Source: an uncultured Bacteroides sp. | GTDB lineage: Bacteria > Bacteroidota > Bacteroidia > Bacteroidales > Bacteroidaceae | DNA: 18,458 bases | NCBI GenBank assembly: GCA_900546355.1 | Contig: URCM01000062.1 | Span: forward strand, 1-18,458 | Reading direction: 5' to 3' | Part shown: one piece after another, positions 6,443 through 13,751 of the stretch | How the letters are laid out: each line of letters opens with the position of its first letter | How positions within the stretch are numbered: position 1 is the stretch's first letter | Program-made: the position numbers and the translations under genes | The notes under the pieces: generated by a model | What the model saw: only the letters and a program-made list of their open reading frames with translations | What the model was told of the DNA's origin: nothing | Database searches by the model: none

Positions 6443-8248
6443 ATGAAGAATCATCCTATCTTATATGCACTTATCGGCCTGATAGCGGCATGCTTGGTGC
6501 AGGGCTGTAAACAAACGGCGGAAGATACGCCCTTGCCTGAACTGGCACAGGCGGAAGCAGTAATGTTCGACCGCCCCGACAGTGCCCTGCACATCCTTGA
6601 AGCCATGCAAAAGCCGGACGCAAGCAACGAGGAGCAACACGCCTTGTGGTGCCTCTTGGTGACGCAAGCCCAATACAAGCAGAGCTTTACGTTCCATTCC
6701 GATTCGCTTATCCGCATCGCTTACGACTACTATCGCCCTACGGACAACTCCCGCCGCAAAGCCCTATCGGCACTCTATATGGGCAATGTCAACTACGAAC
6801 TGAAGCATATCACGGAAGCCATGGACTACTTTTTAGAGGCGAAGGCGGACATGGAGAAAACCGACGACTACAAGTTGGGCTACTTGGTCATGTCTTCCTT
6901 AGGCAACCTGTATGTGTACCGCGACCTGACCGATTATGCCTTGGAAACCTTTCAAGAAGCCTACGAGTATGCCATAAAGGATTCTTGCAAGCGGTATGAA
7001 ATTTCTTCTTTAAAATATTTAGGCAGAGCGTATGCTGTAAATGAAGATTATGAACGTGCTATCGATATGTATACCCAAGCAATCCAAATACGAGACTGTG
7101 CGCACATAACCTTCCGTTCATTAGAAAGCGAATTGGCTGATATCTATTCCATGTTAGGGGAATATGAAAAAGCATTGTTTTTAGAAAAACAAGGAATAAC
7201 AGATGATTCCATTTCTGCCCAAAATTACTATAGTATTGGGGGAATTTTTCTAAACTTAGAGAAATATGATTCTGCCTATTATTATTTAAAGAAAGCATTG
7301 AACACAACCAATGTGTACACACTTGCGGGAGCGTACGATGCCTTAATGTACTTAAGCCACCAACCGGCTTACCGGAAATATATGGCTGACTTTTGCGACT
7401 CTTTGTTATTTTATCAGGATTCTATATATGCATTGGATAAAAGTGAAACCATCATTGCCTACAAAGAAAAATACGAACACCAAAAACTTATCAATAAAAA
7501 CCAACGATTGACTTATCAAAACACTCGTCTATCTTTATGGGGTATTATCGCCTTCCTCTGCCTGATAGGAATTGTCATCTATTTCTATATGTATAGAAAA
7601 GCAATGATACGCCGGAAAAATGCAGAATTTAATCATTTAATCTCGCAATTGAACGAGAACGAACGGCTCATTTCCCGAAACAATACCTATATTGCGGAAT
7701 TGGAAAGACGAATGGCTGAAAGTCAAGAAGCAACCGGGCAAATGGAAGAACTGCAAGACACCCTTGCATCATTACAAGCAGAGAACCTGACCTTGCATCA
7801 AGCCAACGAACAGCTGAAAGACGAAATATCCGCATACAAATCAACATACAAAATGACTTCGGAAACTGAAGAGTTAAACCAACTGAAGTCGCAAAGAGAC
7901 CAACTGTCTGCACTCGTACTCGAAACGCACCCCTATCTCGTGACGTTGCATCAAAAACCTGTTTGCCTAACCGATAAAGAGCGAAGCCGCATTTGCCAAC
8001 TTACCGATACAATTTATGCCGATTTCAGCAAACGCTTGCTCGCTACCGTCCCAATCTTAAGCAAATACGAAGTGTTGCTTTGCTGCCTGATAAAGCTGCA
8101 TTTCTCCGTGGGCGAGATTGCCACACTCTTAGCCATTTCGCCCGCTTCGGTCTCTACTTCCAAATCCCGAATGAAAAAGAAAATCTATACACACCTTAAG
8201 CTTTCTTCCGAAAAAAAGAGCTTTGACAACTGGATTTGGAAGTTCTGA
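6443..8248 (+). CDS. TPR membrane protein with C-terminal HTH, probable transcription regulator
   Basis: A 601-residue protein. The N-terminus has a hydrophobic signal and a lipobox ending in Cys22 (LVQGC). Residues 115-290 hold about five TPR units, for example LGRAYAVNEDYERAIDMYTQAI. A membrane helix (about 365-384) is followed by a basic stretch and a long coiled coil (about 390-495). The C-terminal 70 residues contain a LuxR-like HTH (VGEIATLLAISPASVSTSKSRMKKKI, about 556-581). The likely topology is TPRs in the periplasm and HTH in the cytoplasm, a recurrent Bacteroidetes one-component regulator plan. A lipid anchor as well as a membrane helix would be unusual. It is followed by an envelope gene cluster it may control. 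Base composition changes inside the gene: near 60% GC around 6541-6600 but about 30% in 7141-7320, starting near residue 180. Confidence 0.85.
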   Translation: MKNHPILYALIGLIAACLVQGCKQTAEDTPLPELAQAEAVMFDRPDSALHILEAMQKPDASNEEQHALWCLLVTQAQYKQSFTFHSDSLIRIAYDYYRPTDNSRRKALSALYMGNVNYELKHITEAMDYFLEAKADMEKTDDYKLGYLVMSSLGNLYVYRDLTDYALETFQEAYEYAIKDSCKRYEISSLKYLGRAYAVNEDYERAIDMYTQAIQIRDCAHITFRSLESELADIYSMLGEYEKALFLEKQGITDDSISAQNYYSIGGIFLNLEKYDSAYYYLKKALNTTNVYTLAGAYDALMYLSHQPAYRKYMADFCDSLLFYQDSIYALDKSETIIAYKEKYEHQKLINKNQRLTYQNTRLSLWGIIAFLCLIGIVIYFYMYRKAMIRRKNAEFNHLISQLNENERLISRNNTYIAELERRMAESQEATGQMEELQDTLASLQAENLTLHQANEQLKDEISAYKSTYKMTSETEELNQLKSQRDQLSALVLETHPYLVTLHQKPVCLTDKERSRICQLTDTIYADFSKRLLATVPILSKYEVLLCCLIKLHFSVGEIATLLAISPASVSTSKSRMKKKIYTHLKLSSEKKSFDNWIWKF

Positions 8249-8347
8249 AAAGCGATGTACAGATTGAGCAACTCAGCCCACTCATAATAATTTGATTTAC
8301 AGAACTATTTGTGCTTACCATGTTAAACTGAAATCAAGGTTACTTTC

Positions 8348-8378
8348 TTGTTGGTCTTACTCGTTGTGCATAACTTTG
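8348..8378 (+). promoter_or_regulatory. Promoter of small lipoprotein/receptor cluster
   Basis: TAACTTTG (8371-8378) matches TAnnTTTG and a TTG at 8348-8350 lies 20 bases upstream. Predicted start is near 8385, with ATG at 8404. A 7-bp inverted repeat, TTGATTT (8292-8298) and AAATCAA (8331-8337), lies just upstream and could be an operator, though its arms are short. Confidence 0.7.
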
Positions 8379-8403
8379 CAGCAAACCAAAAACAAGTAAA
8401 ACA

Positions 8404-8847
8404 ATGAAAAGAATGAGACTATTACTCACAGGTTTAAAGTATTTTCTATTCATAGGCCTTTGCCTCAGTCCTATGACATTCATATCCTGCAGCGATGATG
8501 AAAACGGTGGAGGCATCGAATTAGGGAACTATCTGAACGGAACTTATGCACCCGGAAATGAAAAGAATCTTCTTTCCGCAACCATAGACGGAGAAACGGT
8601 ATCAGGGGATGCTTCCGTAACATTCCGTACCGGAGACTTCAAGACAGGAAGCATGACGCTGGACAATGTATTCGAAGGATATCAATCCATCGAAATAGAC
8701 AACCTCCCGTTAACAGAAGTGACAGAAGACGGCTATACCCGCCTGACATTTTCGGGGAAGAAAACCGTAGACGATACATTCGGTTTCAGCTATTCCGGTT
8801 ACATTGTCTATGGAAACCTGTATATAGAAATAACGACGACACACTAA
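8404..8847 (+). CDS. Small secreted lipoprotein of unknown function
   Basis: A 147-residue protein with a clear lipoprotein signal: basic start, hydrophobic core and lipobox TFISC with Cys29. The acidic stretch SDDENGGG that follows resembles the lipoprotein export signal that sends Bacteroidetes lipoproteins to the cell surface. The mature part is predicted all-beta, with alternating strands and Gly/Thr-rich turns, somewhat like one domain of the calycin-like DUF4925-type lipoproteins; I do not claim family membership. ATG at 8413 is an alternative start, but 8404 fits the promoter at 8348-8378. It precedes the TonB-dependent receptor by 70 bases that include a strong inverted repeat. It could be a substrate-binding or accessory protein of the receptor. 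Confidence 0.75.
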   Translation: MKRMRLLLTGLKYFLFIGLCLSPMTFISCSDDENGGGIELGNYLNGTYAPGNEKNLLSATIDGETVSGDASVTFRTGDFKTGSMTLDNVFEGYQSIEIDNLPLTEVTEDGYTRLTFSGKKTVDDTFGFSYSGYIVYGNLYIEITTTH

Positions 8848-8857
8848 TCCTTTAACC

Positions 8858-8905
8858 GCACGGCGTTGTGGTAGAAGAAAAACACTTTTGCACGCAACGC
8901 CGTGC
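8858..8905. promoter_or_regulatory. 11-bp inverted repeat ahead of receptor, enclosing a -7-like element
   Basis: GCACGGCGTTG (8858-8868) and CAACGCCGTGC (8895-8905) are exact inverted complements separated by 26 bases; the pairing extends to 12 of 13. The spacer contains CACTTTTG (8883-8890), one base off TAnnTTTG. The receptor ATG lies 12 bases after the second arm. In RNA this would be a GC-rich hairpin just upstream of the receptor start; in DNA it could be an operator. There is no T-tract, so it is not a simple terminator. Confidence 0.6.
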
Positions 8906-8917
8906 CTGCATCCCAAC

Positions 8918-11137
8918 ATGAATTTAAAGCTCCTTCTACTTACCTTTATCCCTTCTGTCCCCGCCTGGTGCCACGAAACGCTTACAGACACCCTGCAAAC
9001 CGATTCGTTACGCGGCTACCGGTTACAGGAAGTCGTTAAAATAGGCCATTACAAAGAAGACAAGCTGCGAAGCGCACAAATGGGCATGACCGTCATGAGC
9101 CAGCACGCCATCAAAAGCGTGCCGACCCTGTTCGGCGAAGCAGATGTCATCAAGGCACTCCAACTGCAGCCCGGCGTTTCCGCCGGCACGGAAGGGTTTG
9201 CCGGCATGTTTGTACGCGGAGGCGAAAACGACGAGAATATGTTCCTCATTGACGGAAGCCCGGTTTACCAGATGAACCATGTAGGAGGACTGTTCTCGGC
9301 TTACAACGCCGAAGCCATCAACCACCTCACTTTTTACAAAGGGGCTTTCCCCGCACGCTACGGAGGAAGGCTTTCGAGCGTGACGGACATTTCCATGAAA
9401 ACCGGAAGCTACGAAAAGTGGCAAGGCAATTTTACCGTAGGACTCACTTCGGCAAACTTCAGCCTATCCGGCCCGATAGTGAAAGACAAGACTTCCCTGT
9501 TTGCAGCCGTCAGGCGTTCCTGGCTGGAACTAATCTCCCTGCCCGCACTCGCCATTATGAACGCATCCAAGAAAAAAGACGGCGAGAAGACCATCGCCGG
9601 CTACAACTTCACCGACTTCAACCTGAAAATAAGCCAACGCTTAGGGCGGATGGGCACACTCTCCCTCTTGGGCTACTACGGATACGACAAAGTAAAAATG
9701 GGGGAACACCGTTTTTCCAATGAAGAAAATGCCGACGGCAATGACTATTACCACAAAAACGAGAACCGGCTCGGCTGGGGAAATATGCTGGGAGCCGTCA
9801 AATGGCATTATCCCATCAACGCCCTTATCGCCTACGACATGAAAGCGTCTTACACCCGCTACCAGTCTACTTTCAAACGGACTGTGGAAACCGTTTCGGA
9901 CGAAGCGGAAGAAGGAAAGGATGCCCTCAGCCGCTCTTACTCCGATACCCGTAATGCCATCAATGATTTAAGCGTAAACGCCGCCTTTTCATTTACTCCC
10001 TCAGACCAGGCCGTCTTCCGCCTCGGCGCACAATATACACACCATCAATTCTCCCCGGCGGAAAATGCAAACCAATCAACCTCCTTACCCACCGAGCGGG
10101 AAACGAACCCAAAAGTAATAGCCAATGAGTGGAATTGCTACGTGGAAGTAGACATACAGGCCGCCCCTTGGCTACAGTTCAATGCCGGCTTACGCGGCTC
10201 GTTCTTTCGGGTAGAAGGGAAACAATATCCGGTTTTCGAACCCAGAATCTCCGCTAATTTCCGGGTAAGCCCCACCGTAAGCCTGAAAGCGGGCTATGCC
10301 AAGATGAGCCAGTTCGTGCAACAGGTAAGCGACAATTACATCTCTTTGCCCACCGATTACTGGCTGCCCATCACCCGTCACTTTGCCCCGCTGACCTCCC
10401 ATCAAGTATCCGCCGGCATCTACGTATCCCCTAACAAGCGTTACACCTTCTCCTTGGAGGGGTATTACAAGAAGATGAGCAACCTGCTGGAATACAAAGA
10501 CAATTACCGGTATATGCAAACGGATTCCTGGGAACAAACCCTGTGCAGCGGAAACGGACGGGCTTATGGAATGGATTTCCAAGCCGAAGCCGAATTTGGG
10601 AACATACAAGGCTTTATCGGATACGGGCTAATGTGGAGCGACCGCCTGTTTCCCGAACTGAATGGCGGAAAGCGTTTCCCCTCGAAATACGACAACCGGC
10701 ATAAAGTGAGCTTATCCGCCACGTGGCGTTTATCGCCACGCATCGAGCTGAATGCCGGATGGGTGTTCATGACAGGAAACAGAGCCACGCTCTCGCTCGA
10801 AAATTACGCTTATCCGGACGGATACCCGACAGACATCGTGCCTACCTACCCCAACAAGGAAGAAGAAATGCCCAACTTCTACGAAGGGAAAAACAATGTG
10901 CGCCTTCCGGCATACCACCGGCTGGATTTAGGCATTAATTTCTACCGCCCCTTAAAACGCGGACGTATGCGGATATGGAACATTTCGCTATATAACGCCT
11001 ATTCGCGGATGAACCCCATCATGATAGAAAAGAACAACCAGAAACAGACAACGGACGGACAGTCATTGGCTCCGCGCTTCCGGCAATTCGCCCTGTTCCC
11101 CCTCATCCCGTCTGTTTCTTACACCTATAAATTCTAA
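8918..11137 (+). CDS. TonB-dependent outer-membrane receptor (DUF4249-partner type)
   Basis: A 739-residue outer-membrane beta-barrel transporter driven by TonB. A short signal peptide (about 1-20) is followed almost at once by the plug: LQEVVKIGHY (36-45), then the conserved plug blocks FVRGGENDENMFLIDG (98-113) and YKGAFPARYGGRLSSVTDI. The remainder is barrel, ending in the terminal aromatic SYTYKF. The N-terminal carboxypeptidase-like domain common in this receptor group is missing. I chose the ATG at 8918 over an in-frame TTG at 8888 because the signal peptide then starts properly and 8888 lies inside the promoter-like inverted repeat. The DUF4249 gene follows after 12 bases, and no SusD-like gene is present. 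The substrate is unknown; the neighbouring feo genes make an iron compound possible but unproven. Confidence 0.93.
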   Translation: MNLKLLLLTFIPSVPAWCHETLTDTLQTDSLRGYRLQEVVKIGHYKEDKLRSAQMGMTVMSQHAIKSVPTLFGEADVIKALQLQPGVSAGTEGFAGMFVRGGENDENMFLIDGSPVYQMNHVGGLFSAYNAEAINHLTFYKGAFPARYGGRLSSVTDISMKTGSYEKWQGNFTVGLTSANFSLSGPIVKDKTSLFAAVRRSWLELISLPALAIMNASKKKDGEKTIAGYNFTDFNLKISQRLGRMGTLSLLGYYGYDKVKMGEHRFSNEENADGNDYYHKNENRLGWGNMLGAVKWHYPINALIAYDMKASYTRYQSTFKRTVETVSDEAEEGKDALSRSYSDTRNAINDLSVNAAFSFTPSDQAVFRLGAQYTHHQFSPAENANQSTSLPTERETNPKVIANEWNCYVEVDIQAAPWLQFNAGLRGSFFRVEGKQYPVFEPRISANFRVSPTVSLKAGYAKMSQFVQQVSDNYISLPTDYWLPITRHFAPLTSHQVSAGIYVSPNKRYTFSLEGYYKKMSNLLEYKDNYRYMQTDSWEQTLCSGNGRAYGMDFQAEAEFGNIQGFIGYGLMWSDRLFPELNGGKRFPSKYDNRHKVSLSATWRLSPRIELNAGWVFMTGNRATLSLENYAYPDGYPTDIVPTYPNKEEEMPNFYEGKNNVRLPAYHRLDLGINFYRPLKRGRMRIWNISLYNAYSRMNPIMIEKNNQKQTTDGQSLAPRFRQFALFPLIPSVSYTYKF

Positions 11138-11149
11138 AAAGACATCCAC

Positions 11150-12112
11150 ATGAAAACGTGCAAGCACCTCACAGCGTTAATTATCGGCCTCTTGCTTACA
11201 AGCTGTTACAAAGACATCAACATGGATAAATACCGCCCCGAACCCACGTTAGTGCTTAACTCCATACTTTCTCCGGACACAACCGTCATGGCTCAAGTAA
11301 GCCAGACTGTTTTCTTCACCGATTACCGCCAAGGGTATTCGAACATAGCGGATGCCGAAGTCTATCTGTACGTCAACGGCGCAAAGATGGAAAAGATGAA
11401 ATACGACACGACCAGCCAAAAGTATCTTTCCGCCTACCGCCCATCGCCCGGAGACGGCATTGCCATCGAAGCGGACAGTCCTATGGGAACCATATACGGA
11501 TGCGACAGCATTCCGGAAGTCATTCCTATTGAAGAAGTGACACTGACTGTCCGCACGTTTGACGACCCCGACCAAATCATCTGGACTCCAGACGGCCCTG
11601 CCTACGGGAAATCATACGAAGCCACCTACCACATTACCTTTACCGACAATCCAGACAGGCAAAACTTCTATTTCATCCGGATAGAAAGCGGAAACGGGCT
11701 GGCCGCCGAAACCATAGACTACTCTTACGATGACGTATTCCTGGCACAACAATCCCCTGTTGACGGGATTGACACCGACACGGGGATTTACGGGAACGAA
11801 GGGCGTACCTTTACCGACGAATTGTTCAACGGCACACGATATACACTGAAAATAGTAGAAAAAGCCCCATTGTTTACGGGCGGAGACGATTCACGCCCCC
11901 GGAAAATCATCCTCTACTCCCTCTCAGAATCTTATTATCAGTATCTGACAGGCATCTTCAACGCCGATGAAGAATCGGTAAGCGGCAACCTGATGGATTG
12001 GGGGCTTGCCGAGCCATCGCCCCACTATAGCAACATTATAGGAGGTACAGGAATCGTTGGCTCGGTACAAAGCCGGTCGGTCTATACGGACCTTAAGGAC
12101 GCCTTAAAATAG
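11150..12112 (+). CDS. DUF4249 family lipoprotein
   Basis: A 320-residue lipoprotein with signal and lipobox LLTSC (Cys19). The mature part begins with the family-typical pattern of a tested-proline segment (PEPTLVLNSILSPDTTVMAQVSQT) and an Ig-like strand set (DAEVYLYVNG), and ends with HYSNIIGGTGIVGS, which resembles the usual DUF4249 (PF14054) C-terminal block. The length is normal for the family. Members are nearly always found next to a TonB-dependent receptor, as here with a 12-base gap, which implies a shared transcript and a partner role at the outer membrane comparable in position to SusD. The biochemical role is not established. Downstream the transcript would end at the hairpin 12475-12536. 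Confidence 0.88.
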   Translation: MKTCKHLTALIIGLLLTSCYKDINMDKYRPEPTLVLNSILSPDTTVMAQVSQTVFFTDYRQGYSNIADAEVYLYVNGAKMEKMKYDTTSQKYLSAYRPSPGDGIAIEADSPMGTIYGCDSIPEVIPIEEVTLTVRTFDDPDQIIWTPDGPAYGKSYEATYHITFTDNPDRQNFYFIRIESGNGLAAETIDYSYDDVFLAQQSPVDGIDTDTGIYGNEGRTFTDELFNGTRYTLKIVEKAPLFTGGDDSRPRKIILYSLSESYYQYLTGIFNADEESVSGNLMDWGLAEPSPHYSNIIGGTGIVGSVQSRSVYTDLKDALK

Positions 12113-12120
12113 ACAGAAGG

Positions 12121-12288
12121 CCGCATTTTATAACACAAACTTATACCGCTCAAGGTATATATCAAGAACTGGTTCATAGTGACAAAACATCTTTTCTCAC
12201 CATTGATTTAAAAGCATTTCAGATAGAAAAAGGCATGATTTCAATAACAGACGGCAAAAACATGATTTATAGTATCATCACTTTATAA
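12121..12288 (+). pseudogene. Possible 3' remnant of a protein gene
   Basis: A start-less open frame of about 55 codons ends in TAA at 12286-12288. Its translation looks protein-like, with TAQGIYQELVHSDKTSFLTI followed by DLKAFQIEKGMISITDGKN, mixed polar/hydrophobic alternation and no low complexity. Composition is about 30% GC, well below the neighbouring genes, and the frame differs from that of DUF4249. I do not recognise the family. It may be the surviving tail of a deleted gene, or simply a chance open frame in AT-rich DNA. Confidence 0.3.
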
Positions 12289-12361
12289 TTACTGAATTTA
12301 TCCCTTATGACAAAGAATATGCTCAAAAAGGCGTAAAGAACACAAATGACACCACAGAAAA

Positions 12362-12453
12362 ATGAATATATACTGCATCGGCTCATGAATATATACTGCA
12401 TCGGCACATGAATATATACTGCATTGGCACATGAATATATACTGCATCGGGAA
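12362..12453. repeat. Four tandem 23-bp repeats
   Basis: Units start at 12362, 12385, 12408 and 12431. Each begins ATGAATATATACTGCATCGG, with one C-to-T change in the third unit. The last three bases vary (CTC, CAC, CAC, GAA). Spacing is exactly 23 bp, so the array cannot encode a repeated peptide in one frame. It lies in the 431-base gene-free stretch between the DUF4249 gene and rnfA, 22 bases ahead of the terminator. It could be a set of protein-binding sites or a variable-number tandem repeat. Confidence 0.9.
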
Positions 12454-12474
12454 AGGCAGTCAACCGACGACAGA

Positions 12475-12536
12475 CATAAGCATAAAAAAAGAACGTGTCC
12501 CGATAGTTGCGGACACGTTCTTTTTTTATGCTTATG
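12475..12536. terminator. Bidirectional Rho-independent terminator with 26-bp arms
   Basis: The arms 12475-12500 and 12511-12536 are perfect 26-bp inverted complements around a 10-base loop (CGATAGTTGC). The core is GAACGTGTCC/GGACACGTTC, bounded by runs of seven A and seven T, so a GC-rich stem followed by U7 forms on either strand. The outer CATAAGCAT/ATGCTTATG lengthens the arms beyond what termination needs. It ends both the rightward receptor/DUF4249 transcript and the leftward rnf operon, whose last stop codon is 8 bases away. Confidence 0.95.
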
Positions 12537-12543
12537 AAGCCTG

Positions 12544-13152
12544 TTACAGCCCGAACAAAGCAGCAAGCCCTTTGTCTACTCCGGAGAATCCCATGAACGC
12601 CATGGCAAGCAAGCCGGCTGTAACCAACGCGATAGACATCCCCTGCATACCCTTAGGGATGTTGACCATACTCAACTGCTCGCGGATGCCCGCAAAAACA
12701 ATCAAGGCAAGCGCGAAGCCCAGCGCGGTAGAGAAAGCATAAACTACACCCGTCAGCAAGTCGAAGTCCTTTTGGATGACCAGGATGGCCACACCCAAGA
12801 TACAACAGTTGGTAGTTATCAGCGGAAGAAACACGCCCAACGCTTGATAAAGAGCGGGCGAAACCTTCTTCAGGATGATTTCCACCATCTGCACCAATGC
12901 GGCAATGACCAGGATAAAAGCAATGGTCTGCAAGTAGGCAAGCCCGAAGGGGTCGAGCACAAATTTCTGGATGACATAGGTGACAATGGTGGAAAGCGTC
13001 AGCACAAAGGCCACGGCGGCTCCCATACCCATGGCGGTCTCTACTTTCTTCGACACGCCCAGAAAAGGGCAAATGCCAAGGAATTGCGACAACACGATGT
13101 TGTTCACAAAAATAGCGGTGATAAATATCAATACATATTCCATAACATTCAT
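12544..13152 (-). CDS. rnfA: Rnf complex subunit RnfA
   Basis: A 202-residue inner-membrane protein with six predicted helices, the last gene of the rnf operon. With RnfE it forms the membrane core that holds a buried Fe-S cluster ligated by paired cysteines; here these are Cys28 in LGICPFLG and Cys116/117 in TTNCCILG. The characteristic NNIVLSQFLGICPFLGVSKK block opens the protein. Rnf couples electron flow between reduced ferredoxin and NAD to Na+ or H+ transport. The chosen ATG (13150-13152) overlaps the rnfE stop as ATGA; a second ATG at 13143 is possible. A terminator follows 8 bases after the stop. Confidence 0.96.
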   Translation of the reverse strand: MNVMEYVLIFITAIFVNNIVLSQFLGICPFLGVSKKVETAMGMGAAVAFVLTLSTIVTYVIQKFVLDPFGLAYLQTIAFILVIAALVQMVEIILKKVSPALYQALGVFLPLITTNCCILGVAILVIQKDFDLLTGVVYAFSTALGFALALIVFAGIREQLSMVNIPKGMQGMSIALVTAGLLAMAFMGFSGVDKGLAALFGL

Positions 13153-13733
13153 TTCTTTTTCAAGCGGTTAACGATAGCGATGAGGTAACCCAAGGCGATA
13201 AAGGCACCCGGCGCGAGCACGAATACCAACATGCCGTACTGCTCGGGCATGACGGACAGGCCGAACAATTTGCCTGTCCCCAAAAACTCACGCACACCAC
13301 CCAGCAAAGTCAGTGCGATGGTGAATCCCAAACCGATGCCCAACCCGTCGAAGAGAGAAGCTACCGGAGAGTTCTTGCAGGCAAAAGCTTCGGCACGTCC
13401 CAACAGAATGCAATTCACTACAATCAAAGGGATGAACAAGCCTAATGTGGCGTAGAGGCTGGGGACGTATGCTTGCATCAGCATTTGCAGGATGGTAACG
13501 AACGAAGCGATGACCACCACGAAAATAGGGATACGCACCATGTCGGGCACAAGGTTCTTGATGGCGGAGATGGCGAAATTCGAACATATCAGCACAAACA
13601 TCGTGGCCAGCCCCATCCCCATGCCGTTGAGGGCGGAAGAGGTAGTGCCCAACGTGGGACACATCCCCAACAAAAGGACAAACGTAGGGTTTTCCTTGAC
13701 AATTCCGTTTATCAATACTTTCAAGTTATTCAT
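13149..13733 (-). CDS. rnfE: Rnf complex subunit RnfE
   Basis: A 194-residue, six-helix inner-membrane subunit, homologous to RnfA in inverted topology. The conserved cysteines for the shared RnfA/RnfE cluster are Cys25 in LLGMCPTLG and Cys108 in VVNCILLGRAEAFA. The opening KVLINGIVKENPTFVLLLG is typical of RnfE/NqrD. It starts 18 bases after the rnfG stop and its own stop overlaps the rnfA start by four bases, which indicates translational coupling. The C-terminus is basic (NRLKKK) and cytoplasmic. Confidence 0.96.
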   Translation of the reverse strand: MNNLKVLINGIVKENPTFVLLLGMCPTLGTTSSALNGMGMGLATMFVLICSNFAISAIKNLVPDMVRIPIFVVVIASFVTILQMLMQAYVPSLYATLGLFIPLIVVNCILLGRAEAFACKNSPVASLFDGLGIGLGFTIALTLLGGVREFLGTGKLFGLSVMPEQYGMLVFVLAPGAFIALGYLIAIVNRLKKK

Positions 13734-13751
13734 AATCTGCTCCTTTCCTGA

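Noticed and set aside
8249..8403. Hidden gene or RNA between the TPR-HTH gene and the lipoprotein
   Set aside because: Only a promoter and a weak 7-bp inverted repeat are visible; no frame or terminator.
8858..8905. Invertible (phase-variable) promoter
   Set aside because: The arms are only 26 bases apart, too close for a usual invertible segment, and no site-specific recombinase gene is in the window.
8888..8917. TTG start for the TonB-dependent receptor at 8888
   Set aside because: It lies within the inverted repeat and -7-like element; the ATG at 8918 starts a proper signal peptide.
12362..12453. CRISPR array
   Set aside because: Units are directly abutting with no unique spacers, and no cas genes are nearby.
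12267..12566. 99-codon minus-strand frame across the tandem repeats
   Set aside because: It is kept open by the 23-bp array and the terminator arms; the product is low-complexity and Cys/Ser-rich with no promoter or known motif.
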